Source: Clarkia xantiana subsp. parviflora
Lineage: Eukaryota; Streptophyta; Magnoliopsida; Myrtales; Onagraceae
Assembly (NCBI GenBank): GCA_036873135.1
Contig: JAPTYO010000001.1
Location: 47,417,774-47,481,773 of the forward strand
Length of the DNA: 64,000 nucleotides
Reading direction: 5' to 3'
The notes below the pieces were generated by a model. That model worked only from the letters and a program-made list of their open reading frames with translations, was not told the origin of the DNA and did not search any database. Of the stretch, positions 1-9,616 are shown one piece after another; position 1 is the stretch's first letter, and each line of letters starts with the position of its first letter. The position numbers and the translations under genes were made by a program.

Positions 1-657
1 TGTTTTGGTACCTCCGTTAGGGTTCTGTCAAAAACAGCCGTTAAATGGCATGTGCCATGCACGTGACCAGCCCAAAACTTTCAATTTTGTTACAATTTAG
101 TCCATCTAATACATCCCTAACTTTTATTTTGTTCAATTTAGTCCTAAAACTTCAAAACCAAACCATTTCCCCAAATTGACCTAGCCGGACCTAGGCATGG
201 GCTAGGTCCGGCTAGGTCAATTGGGACCTAGCCCCAATTTAACTCAATTGGGGCTAGGTCCCAATTGACCTAGCCGGACCTAGCCCAGGCTAGGTCCGAC
301 CCTGGGTCGGGGTCGCCTGGGTCCGGCGACCATGACCCAGGGTCGGACTTAGCCCATGGCTAGGTCCGGCTAGGTCAATTTGGGGAACTGGTTTGATTTT
401 GAAGTTTTAGGACTAAATTGAATAAAATAAAAGTTAGGGATGTATTAGATGGACTAAATTGTAACAAAATTGAAAGTTTTGGGCTGGTCACGTGCATGGC
501 ACATGCCATTTAACGGCTATTTTTTACGGAACCCTAACGGAGATACCAAAACAGTAAGGTTTGGAAACATATGGTACCAATTCGGTACGAAAAAATACTA
601 GTGGTATGAACAGTGTAATTTTTGCAAACATGTGGTACCAAAAGGACCTTTAACCCT
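1..657. mobile_element. Mutator-like foldback element, right part
   Basis: Bases 1-230 are the inverted copy of about 335-553, with arms over 200 bp long (a taacgg-type block, then a catgtgccatgcacgtgacc-like stretch, then a C/T-poor block). The core at 180-370 is GC-rich and made of small palindromes of ctaggtccgg and caattgggacctag type. Sequence continues past the right arm to about 657, ending in a ttaaccctta terminus like those of the MULE MITEs elsewhere in this window. The left terminus lies before base 1, so the target duplication cannot be checked. No coding capacity is seen. The MULE assignment is by resemblance to the elements at 17114, 20246 and 54711. Confidence 0.65.
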
Positions 658-1085
658 TAATCAAATCAGAAGAGGAAAATCCTAGGGAGAAGTTGGAAGT
701 TGGTCGGATTCGAAGGAATGTTGCTTAGATAGATTTAAAGAGGAACCCTAGTAGAAAGGAATTTCTATCTGTAACAGCCGTAGGAGATATGTTTCAATTT
801 TCAATTCATTCTTCATTCCCTTCCTGCTGCGTACAGAGGGCTATTTAATCCCTAGAATAGCTAAATTGCATCTCTAGCTTATTACATGACATTACTTTGT
901 CCCTGTACTATTTTTACTATCCAATAAGACCCCACAACTATATCTATGTCATAACACTGTCTATGAGAAATGGTACGTTCTTCGTGTAATTGGAAATCCA
1001 AATCTTATTTACACACAAATCTAATGTTTGCTATATCTTGCACCTCGTGTTGTCTTTTAATAATGATATTCTTATATAAGCTTGC
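658..1085. other. Intergenic spacer, nothing recognised
   Basis: AT-rich sequence between the foldback element and the LINE tail. No gene, RNA or repeat was recognised. Confidence 0.4.
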
Positions 1086-1345
1086 TTTTTTTTTTTTTTT
1101 TTTTTGAGGAGGATATATTCTAATAGCCGACAAAAATATTACAAAAAGAGATTCACATACATGCTAACATCTCTAACTATCTTGCCCATGAAAATATAAA
1201 GATCCCATTTGTACTAATTCCCACCTAAACCAAAGATTTTCAATTCTATTCCAATTTGCATGAATTTGTCCTCATGAGTTTCTACGCCCTCGATGGCCCT
1301 ATTATTTTTCCTCCAAATATCTCTTAGTGCTAGCTAAAAGCGAAG
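1086..1345 (-). mobile_element. LINE 3' end fragment with poly(A) tail
   Basis: A run of 20 T at 1086-1105 is a poly(A) tail on the minus strand. Upstream on that strand, at about 1345-1225, one open stretch reads LALRDIWRKNNRAIEGVE and continues to a stop. This resembles the IWRxRNNR-type tail that follows reverse transcriptase in plant non-LTR retrotransposons. The rest of the element is missing (5' truncation, usual for LINEs). The match rests on one short motif plus the tail, so the superfamily is an inference. Confidence 0.45.
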
Positions 1346-2950
1346 ATGATAGATTATATTTCAGTCTAATATCAATTTCAAGTTCCATATGGAAAAGATC
1401 TTCAGACCATACTTAAGTTTTCAAATAAAGGATATTGGACTGGTAACTTATGTTTAATAGTAAAGAAAAGAGTAGTAGGATTAAGGAACAAGAAGATAGG
1501 GCAAATATATAGTAGGGTCGAGAAATGGAGGGAGTTTATGAGCAATTGAAATGGGAACATATGTTTTTTCTTTTCTTTGATAATCATGAATATGGAATCG
1601 AGTTATAGTTAGGTAGCATCAATTATATTAGTACCATCAACATGGTCAACTCAACTCAATTCAAATGCGGATGGATCTTGGTGAATGTAGGTAGGTTCTT
1701 TTCTCCAGCGGTGTTAACATTTTAATGTTGCTAACATATGTTCCTCATCATCTTGTTGTTGGAATTCGTTATTCAAGTGACAACATAGAGTGGGAATGAT
1801 TTTATAGCTTCAGTCAGCAGGGAAAGTTTACATGTTGTCCAGTTTCATCCGGAGATGAGTGGAGGTATTTTATCCTCTCAACTTGAATATTCATTTGACC
1901 TACTACTCACATTAGCTAACTATGCTGAACATGATTTGAAATTACAAAAAATTTGTTATGATAGTCGAGGTTGTTTAATCTTCTTCAATTTAGTGATCAG
2001 TGTGTTTGATTTGTTGGAGTTGAGCGGACGAGGTTGAAGCAGATCAAGGGTTTGCTTTTGAAGGGTGATTTAGTCAGTTTATATTCCAGATGTTCTCCCA
2101 GCTAGGGAAATTTCATTCCATCACTCTTTCTTCAACAAAGCATTCAGTACAATTCAATCTCTAATTTACAGTTCATAGATGAGGAGCATGCATGTAATGC
2201 GGGTTAAGAACCTTACTGGAGAGTTCTACGTAGGTTCGTCTAATTTATGCTTCTTACCGTAGGCATTTCAAATAAAGATGTTATTTTCACCCTCGATCCG
2301 TGGAGAACTCTAAATCTTGGATACCCTTAAGTATGTTTTATTATTTTCAGCTGGTGTACTGACTTTAAAAATCCACTATGCACATACTAAGTTCCAAGTT
2401 TAACATTAAAGACATATAATGTGTTAGTTTTTGAATCTATAGTTTGGTTTCAATGTCCGAAGGAAAATACAGATGGATAATCTACCTAAGCATGTTTTTT
2501 CCAATGACAAATTTATTGTCTTACCAAGATTCAATTGTACCCAAAATCATATGTATGATTAAATTCAGATGATCAATTTGCAGCTTAGTGATGTAAAAAA
2601 TTTAAACCTTTGATTGTTTTGAATCTTTTGGTGTGGATACAATTAATTTTTTTTTACAGTTGCACTTGAGTATGTTTCTTTGTAGGCCATTTATTTGTTC
2701 ACTAATCTTTATGGTGGAACCTGCACATCAAATGTTGAATTATAACGTTTTGATTGCCGTACTCTCTAATTGCCATGTATTAGTGAGCGTGTAGCTGATA
2801 TTAAAACCCGAACTCATGCCATGAAGTGCCTAACTACTTTCTCAGAAGCAGTTGGCCCTGGGTTTCTTTGAAAGAGTAAGCTGTGACAGACACTCAAACA
2901 AGTATGTCTCAGACTCAAACAACTAGAAAGAAATATAACCACCACTTGCA
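1346..2950. other. Intergenic spacer, no gene recognised
   Basis: AT-rich sequence with only short chance reading frames, such as a 60-codon frame at 1855-2037 that matches no family I know. No splice-compatible chain of frames was found. Confidence 0.35.
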
Positions 2951-2951
2951 T

Positions 2952-3341
2952 CCATCAAAAGACAACACTGCTCTCAATTCCATCATCGCCTTGATCATCT
3001 TTTTCTTCTTTTTTCCATTGGTTACTGCATTGCCCTGCTTGATAGAACCACAAAACAGTGCGAGTGAGAACAAAAGGCAAGCAGAATGAAAGAAAGCAAA
3101 TAATTTTATGACGACGTAGAAATATGCTGGACTGATGTCTTAAGTAGAAATAGAACCATCCGCAGAGCTGCATAAGCCATCAAAAGATAAACATGGCTCT
3201 CAGTTCCATCGCTGCTTCTTTTGATCATCTTTTTTTTCTTTTTTCCATTGGTGTCCTCCTGCTTGTTAGAACCACAAAACAGTAAGTGAGTGAGTGAGAA
3301 CAAAAGGAAGGCAAGCAGAATGAAAGCAAATAATTTGATGT
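2952..3341. repeat. Imperfect tandem duplication at the 3' end of the 14-3-3-like gene
   Basis: The block beginning ccatcaaaaga at 2952 and ending near 3111 recurs at 3177-3341, an offset of about 225 bp. Shared pieces include gaaccacaaaacagt, gtgagaacaaaag, and aagcagaatgaaag followed by caaataatttnatg. The copies differ by several substitutions and small indels, so the duplication is not recent. The second copy overlaps the C-terminal end of the open frame of the adjoining 14-3-3-like gene. Confidence 0.75.
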
Positions 3342-4447
3342 CTCAGATGACCGTGACCTGCATCCACATAGCGATTTTATAGCGAAGGCTGCCATTTTGT
3401 TCTTGTACAAGATCCTATCAAAATCATGCTTAGCTTCATCATGTGCCCCCAGCTCACCCATTGCTTCATTGAATGAAGCCAACTCAGCTTCAACAAGTGC
3501 CTATCCACCCAGCAAATACCACCCACACACATAGACGAGATATTCAATATCTAACTTCTTCTACCAAAGAACATGGTTGGACCCAAAATTCATTTCTCAA
3601 TCTAGTTAGTGCATGCTTTCAAATCTTTCTAATTAATAACATACCATTCAATACATATATATACACAAAAGACAGATAAGTTTCTACTTACTTAAAAGCA
3701 AGAGCAACCAACCAAAACTCCTCAATTAAGTTGAAAGAAATGTGTAAGTATTACCTGCTTAGCAATACTGCAAGCACCCTCACAAGAGTTGACAATCTCG
3801 TAATAGAAATCGGCAAATTCAGACGCCAGTTCCAGACGTAGAGAATGAGTTGGAGCCAAATCCGTATTTGCAATATCCTATTTCAAAGTTAGCTTAACAA
3901 GTATCAGAAGATTTGCTTACACTACTACATCTGATCGATCAACAACACACAAAAAAAGTAAAGTGGTAGCCTAATCACCTACCTGAGCAGCCTTGAATGT
4001 CGAGATAGCATTCTCAAGCGCTTCTTTAGTCGATTCAGTCACAGCCAAGTGCTTGTAATACAAGGCCTTCTTTCTTAGACACTTTACCTTGGCCAAGACA
4101 GAGTCGGCGTACGGAATTTCTCGCGATTCCAGAACCTTAAACTTTGAAGTTAAGATCTCTGTGATCCTGGGATCGATATGGGGAGGGATCGTGCCATCAT
4201 CCATGTGCTTTTGATTTTCCATATGGCCGATGATAATCCTGGAGAACTTCCGAACACTCATCCCATTTTTGTAAGCTGAATCGATCAACTTCCGCTCCTC
4301 GTCGGTGATCTCGCCAGAATCAGTGGCGCCGGCAATCTTCTCTATCGACTCAATTACTGCCCTGTAACGCTCCGACTGAATCAAGTACTCCTCCATCAGC
4401 TTTCCGAAATCAGATATACTAGTGATCTTCTCCGCAAACGCAAACAT
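3225..4447 (-). CDS. Divergent 14-3-3-like protein (three exons)
   Basis: 14-3-3 proteins are dimeric adaptors that bind phosphoserine/threonine motifs in client proteins. Exons: 4447-3983, 3877-3755 and 3500 to a stop at 3225, with GT-AG introns and phase 0 at both junctions. Exon 1 has [15 protein letters not shown] (family AERYEEMVEFMEKVA) and [13 protein letters not shown] (family EERNLLSVAYKN). Exon 2 has [13 protein letters not shown] and FYYEIVNS (family [26 protein letters not shown]). Exon 3 has [15 protein letters not shown] (family AFDEAISELDTLGEE). It is clearly diverged: the LTLW helix end is replaced by [15 protein letters not shown], and read straight through the frame adds a basic tail unlike the family. 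A donor-like site at 3357 could end exon 3 earlier. The start is the first in-frame ATG (4447); family-like residues continue upstream of it (see findings). It may be a decaying paralogue. Confidence 0.75.
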
Positions 4448-4552
4448 CTCTTTGTGACGCTCGGCCTCGCCATTTGTTCCAGACGACGCCCATTACAGAA
4501 AGAGAGGGAGAATGCAAAGAACCCTAACGCCGCAAAGACCAATTGAATTTGA

Positions 4553-4735
4553 TATGCTTTTCTTTATAGCTGACAATTTCTATCGCGAGTAGAGAGTAAT
4601 AGAAGACGGACCTGAGGATATTTAGGAATCTTATATATGGATTACATATACTTGTAGAGGAAGTAAATGAAAGTCTAAACAAGGAAAATGGTATATACAC
4701 GTAATATTGAACATCCACTAAATATATTCATAACA
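4553..4735 (-). mobile_element. Copia 3' LTR upstream of the 14-3-3-like gene
   Basis: On the minus strand the sequence aagggggagtg, a typical Copia polypurine tract, ends at the LTR start TGTTATGAATAT at 4735. The LTR then runs about 180 bp toward the 14-3-3-like gene. Its far end is not certain; a CA near 4554 is the candidate. The element and the gene share orientation, and the gene's first ATG lies about 100 bp beyond the LTR. The LTR could therefore supply promoter sequence; this is inference from position. Confidence 0.5.
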
Positions 4736-5146
4736 CTCCCCCTTGGATTCATAAGGGAATTGTGCCTCGTTAAAACCTTACTATAAAAAACCCATTGGAC
4801 GGATAAAAATTTAGGGAAGGAAAAAGAGTACACAATTATGGATCCTTTTTGTAAGCTGCCTCGTTAAAAACCTTACTAGGAAAACCCGATGGGATAAAAC
4901 CTTGGTTAAGGGAAAAAGAGTGCAACGGTGTAGATTCTCCCTCTGATGTTGACATCACGTAATTTCATTAAGTCGACGCAATCCAATCATGTTCGCCAAT
5001 ATTCCAGATGTCGCAGTCGATAAAACCTCCTTGAAAAGATCCGCTAGATAGTCATATGAACAAATTCGTTGGATAAAGAATAACTTGAGGCGAATCTCCT
5101 TTGATATAACAATCTTCAACTCGAGCTATATATCCTGCATAATCTT
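4736..5146 (-). pseudogene. Copia RNase H C-terminal remnant and 3' tail
   Basis: On the minus strand, about 5146-5100 reads YIARVEDCYIKGD (Copia: IAQLKGGYIKGDRTKHI). About 5056-4955 then reads DYLADLFKEVLSTATSG and MIGLRRLNEI before a TGA. This is the end of the Copia polyprotein, whose usual form is DNLADLFTKALPTSTFEKL then IGMRRLKDI. The tail from 4954 to 4736 has the tgcctcgttaaaacctta and aaaaagagtaca motifs common beside this class of LTR. The frame is broken between the blocks, so it is inactive. Confidence 0.6.
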
Positions 5147-6140
5147 TATATATATATACAATATAATGCTACATTTGAAAATTGTGCACTTCCATGTTAT
5201 AACTTACATTTGTGTAGCAAATTAATTTATGTCTTGATTCATCATGATATTAAACTCATGGAATTCTTACAATCATTAAGGTACTCAATAGATGTGTTTA
5301 TTTATGCAAAATAGCTTCAAGACATTTTATTTATATAGGACAAGATTATTTTCAATCTCTTAAGTACTCGATCTTCAGGCCGAGCCAAACCTTTGCCCTT
5401 TCAATATTTTTTTTCTGAATTTAACATCATCATTAAATTGATTGTATTTACAAACTCTTCACGATTTTCGATATCTTTAAATTCTCCCCCTCACGCGATG
5501 CCCCTTTCGGCTATAGCGTGATCAATTCAACTTATCAAAATATCAGTTTTCTTGATTCGCATAATATCATCTGATATATCTTGTATCCACTGACATCGGA
5601 AAGGGACGGGTACGCGACATCGGAAAAGGACGGGTAGGTGCTGAAGATCGAATGCTTCAATTCGAGTCCGATTTGAGGTCCAATTCATGAATCATCTCTA
5701 GATTTCTCTTTTTGCTCGACTGACACACCTTTACATATATTCGTATGATTACTACGATCAATGGTACCAACCATAAACTCTTTTATCGTGTTTCTTCAGG
5801 ATTGTGAAGTTGATGGTAAGAAAGCTGATTTTGAAGATAATGAGGATTGTCTGAACTAAATCTTAAATCTCGAGCGGTATAAAAAGAGCGAGGTAATATT
5901 TGTATAACATATATTGTTTCATTTTTATTAAAGTTGAAAATCTTTCTATTAAATTAATGATACCGATTACTGTATATACATAGCCGTCAAGGATGGAGGT
6001 TGGTGAGATGGAGAAGATGATAGAATTTTTTTTTTTTTTTGTTAATTTAAAGGTCTTCCGGTCGGATATTTTTCACAAATCGGACAAAGTTCTCTCCATG
6101 GCGTCAAACAAATTCCATCAAGGTATGGTTCTTCTAAATC
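5147..6140. other. AT-rich sequence, possibly further retroelement debris
   Basis: No gene was recognised. The stretch at 5380-5530 (ggccgagccaaacctttgcc, then ccccctcacgcg) looks like more decayed retroelement sequence next to the Copia remnant, but I cannot assign it. Confidence 0.3.
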
Positions 6141-6975
6141 TGTTAACAATGATTCGTTAATTTCTACACATTGTTTATGGAATAAAAAACAAATTGAATT
6201 CTCCATATTATTTACTGTTTAGGGAATTATTATGTATTTATTCATTGTTACTGATTTTAGATAAATCATAATGGAAATTTTTTACTGATTTTGATGAAAT
6301 CTGTTTTGCCTTATTATTTGCTTGACAGAGATTTTCACATGATGTGGATTAACCGTTACGGAAGGGTAGATATTTGAATATTTAAGTGCATAATCCCGAC
6401 ATGTTCTTCAACTCATCGTAAGAGTCCGAGTAGAGTAACCGGTACGATTATATGATTTCGATGGATTAATATGTATCAACACAGATTAGTTGTTTTCTCC
6501 ACATTGTTTGGGGAATAAAAAAGAAACTGATTTCACCACACTATTTATTGCTTATGAATTATTTATTTATTCGTTGTTACTGTTTTTAGATAAATCACAA
6601 TGGTATTTTTTTTTACTGATTTTGATGAAATTTGTTTGCCTTATTATTTGCTTGACAGAGATTTTCACATGCTTTGGATTCACTGTTACATAATGGTAGA
6701 TATTTGGCTATTTAAGTGCATAATCCCGACCTGTTGTTCAGCTGATCGTAAGAGTTCGAGTACAGTAACCAGTACGATTTATTTGATTTCGATGGATTAA
6801 TATGTATCAACACAGATTAGTTGTTTTCTCCACATTGATAAAAAATACACTGATTTCACCATATTATTTATTGCTTAGGAATTATTTATTTATTCGTTGT
6901 TACTGATTTTAGATAAATCACAATGGTATTTTTTTTTACTGATTTTGATGAAATCTGTTTGCCTTATTATTCACC
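6141..6975. repeat. Tandem repeat, unit about 333 bp, about 2.5 copies
   Basis: The block containing cacattg, gttactg.ttttagataaatca, actgattttgatgaaat and cttgacagagattttcacat occurs at about 6150-6485, 6486-6813, and as a part copy at 6814-6975. Spacing between equivalent points is 332-336 bp. The copies differ by scattered substitutions and short indels. A motif ggtcttccggtc lies both before the array (6052) and after it (6985). No coding role was recognised. Confidence 0.8.
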
Positions 6976-6984
6976 GTAACGGCA

Positions 6985-7990
6985 GGTCTTCCGGTCAGAC
7001 ATTTTGAAGAGCTGGTAACCTGCTTGTCACCTACTTAGAAGAAAATTCTTCATCCTAATAAAGAAGGGGTGGCGACCTGCTTGTTACCCACTGACACAGT
7101 GCCCCCTCTCCAGTAATGAGAGAAAGGCGGCCACCACCCTTGTCAACCAATGAAAGAAGGCAGCCACCACCCTTGTAGGTTGGTTTGAGACCCCTATAAA
7201 TAGGGGTGAGCAAATTACCCAGTTGGAACCGGAACCGGGCCGGAACCGGTCATTTGGTAGGTTCCGGGTAGATGTAAATGGTTCTGGTACGGTTTTGGGA
7301 TTAAATTTCAAGAACCGGTATTTTCGGTTCCGGTTCCGGGATAAGTTTTCGGGTACCCAAATACCCGGAACCGGAACCATTATATATATATAATTAAAAA
7401 AACACTAAACATTAACAAATTTAAAATTGGTTTGTGGAAAATGTTATAATTATTTTTATGATTCACTTGGTATAACATAAATTTCAGTTTCAATTGGCTA
7501 CCGAGAACCCGGTTCCATCTGGGTATCCAGAACCCGGTTCCAACTAGTACCTAAAATTATATTATTTAGTTTGAAAATTTGTAACCGGTTCCTTAACGGG
7601 TACCCGGAACCGATTGGCTCTTAACGGTTCTGGTACGGTTCCGGTTCCTAAATGTTCTGGTACGGTTCTGGGTAATAAAGTTAGGAACCGTTTAGTATTG
7701 GTCTGGTTCTGGGATACCCTAAAAGTACTGGGTACCCGGAACCGCTCACCCCTACCTATAAATAGTAGGCTCTCTATATTCATTCATTAAGATTTCTCAC
7801 TACTAGAATGCTATACTAACTTAAGTTTCAAAGTGGAATCAGGGAACAACCCCGCCTTTTCCAGGTCTCGCTAAGAGCAGCCCCGCCAAGAAGAATAAGC
7901 TAGCCCACAAAGTTTTTCAACTTCAGAGAAATACAAATGTGAGAACTGGAAGAGCCTCCGCCAGGCTTAGCCGGACTTTTATGATCCAAC
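6985..7990 (+). mobile_element. Gypsy-type LTR fragment split by a hAT MITE
   Basis: Apart from the hAT insert, the two sides join through a TATA box (cctataaatag). Downstream is a block ctagaatgctatactaacttaag that resembles ctagaatactgtactaatttaag in the solo LTR at 58745. This is the usual leader region of plant Ty3/Gypsy LTRs. The outer limits are not clear, and no second LTR or target duplication was found. Confidence 0.4.
7201..7754. mobile_element. hAT-type MITE, 554 bp
   Basis: Terminal inverted repeats are taggggtgagc (7201-7211) and gctcaccccta (7744-7754). They are flanked by an exact 8-bp duplication cctataaa at 7193-7200 and 7755-7762, which is diagnostic of hAT transposition. 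Inside are many copies of ggaaccg/cggttcc and gggtaccc near both ends, typical subterminal repeats. There is no transposase, so it is non-autonomous. Confidence 0.92.
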
Positions 7991-8101
7991 AACGGGCATA
8001 TATAACATGTTTTCTTTCTGTTCGATTTGAAAAAACCTATAATAAATATTGCAATTTGATGTTTATAAGTTAATTTTAAAAAACTTTGAATAAATTCAGG
8101 G

Positions 8102-8267
8102 GTTGACTAATTTGTTGTCAAGTTTATTTAAACTTGAATGTATGACAATTGGATCAATACCTTTAAAACTCTCTCAGCGAAAGAGATGGAGTATGCACGA
8201 ATTTCGATGCTTTGATCCAATGGTTATAAATTCAAATTTAAATAAACTTGACAACAAATTAGCCAAC
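8102..8267. repeat. Short inverted repeat (hairpin)
   Basis: The arm ttgactaatttgttgtcaag followed by tttatttaaacttgaat (8103-8139) pairs with aaatttaaataaacttgacaacaaattagccaac (about 8231-8266). A second pairing ttggatca / tgatccaa lies just inside. The loop is about 60 bp. It could be a very small MITE; no clear target duplication was found. Confidence 0.7.
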
Positions 8268-8627
8268 CCATTACTAAATTTGATCAAATTTAGGTAGCAA
8301 TTCTCATTTTTGTCCTTTTTTTTTGTTGATCTCATTTGTGTATTTCTAACACAAGTAGACAGTAGACTCCTCTGGTTCTCCACCATACCCAAATCTCGGG
8401 ACGTATTCTCAGCAGGCAAGTCGATTTGCTCACGCTCTTGCCGCTCGATTCATGAAGTCCAACAAGTGCAGAAGAGTTCATCATTATATAAATTTGTTTA
8501 GAGAGAAAAACTTCTCGCCATCTTATTCGTCTCAAAGCTACCATGAAAAACCTTTACCGCGGAAGAATTTCTTCAAAGCATAAGCTAATGACGGTCTCAT
8601 CAACCGATTATGCCGTGATTAAAAAAA

Positions 8628-9616
8628 AAACAAGGAAGCCATAGATGCTCTATGCGAGCAAAACCGTTTAACTGAGGCAATTCAGCTGCTCGATCGAATT
8701 GAACGACCCTCTGCTTTAGTATACTCCACTCTCGTACAGTCTTGCAGGAAGCAACATGATATCAGACGGGGAAACTAGTCCATAACCATATGAAAAGATC
8801 AGGTTTTGTGCCCGATATTGTTATTTATAACCGCATTCTTGCAATGTACGCAAAATGTGAAAGTTTGATTGATGCCCAAAAAATGTTTGATGAAATGTCT
8901 GAGAGGGACTTGTGCTCATTGATAGATGAGTATGCCAAAGCTGGTAAGCTAGTGGAAGCCAGGAGGTTTTTCAACAAGATGCGATGCCTGAAAGAGATCA
9001 TTTTTCTTAGACCCCCATGATATCGGGGTATTCTCGTGCCTGTCATCCCAATGAGACTCTAGAGTTGTATAGGACAATGCACATGATTGGCAGTGCAAAG
9101 TCCAATAGTTCACTGTGTCAAGTGTGTCAAGTGCTCTTGTTGTTGTGGCAGCAATTCCCTGCTTACATAATGGAAAAGAGATTCATGGTCATATAATTGA
9201 TGCAGGTTGGATTCAGATGAAGTGGTTTGGAGTTCTCTATCGGAATTGTACGCAAAATGCGGTAGTATAAAGGACACGAGACGCATATTCGATAAAATGA
9301 TGGATAAAGATATCGTCACATGGACTGCAATGATTGATTGATACTTCAGTAATAGAAGAGTAGAGGAAGGATTTGCCTTGTTCTCAGTACTGATAAAATC
9401 TAATATGATGCCCAATGAGTTCACATTTGCTGGGGTTTTGAATGCCTATGCTAACCATGCTACAGAAGATCTGGGTAAGCAGGTTCAGGGGTAAATGACA
9501 CGAGTCGGGTTTAACTTGCTTGTGTCTTTTGCAACAAGTGCCCTTGTCTTAATGTACTCCAAGTGTGAGAACATGGAGAATGCAAGAAAGTTATTTGAAA
9601 CAAGTGCCCTTGTCTT
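8628..9616 (+). pseudogene. Pentatricopeptide repeat (PLS-class PPR) pseudogene
   Basis: PLS-class PPR proteins bind organelle RNA. Motifs run in the expected order but in changing frames: EAIQLLDRIERPSALVYSTL, VPDIVIYNRILAMYAKCESL, DAQKMFDEMSERDLCS, GKEIHGHIIDAG, ELYAKCGSIKDTRRIFDKM, DKDIVTWTAMID followed by a stop, then PNEFTFAGVLNAYA, GKQVQG followed by a stop, MTRVGF and MYSKCENMENARKLFE. At least three frame changes and two internal stops break it. The C-terminal E/DYW region is absent after 9616. Motif order and wording recall the Arabidopsis At4g37170-type protein, from memory. A 17-bp direct repeat sits at the 3' break. It is non-functional as a full protein. Confidence 0.88.
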
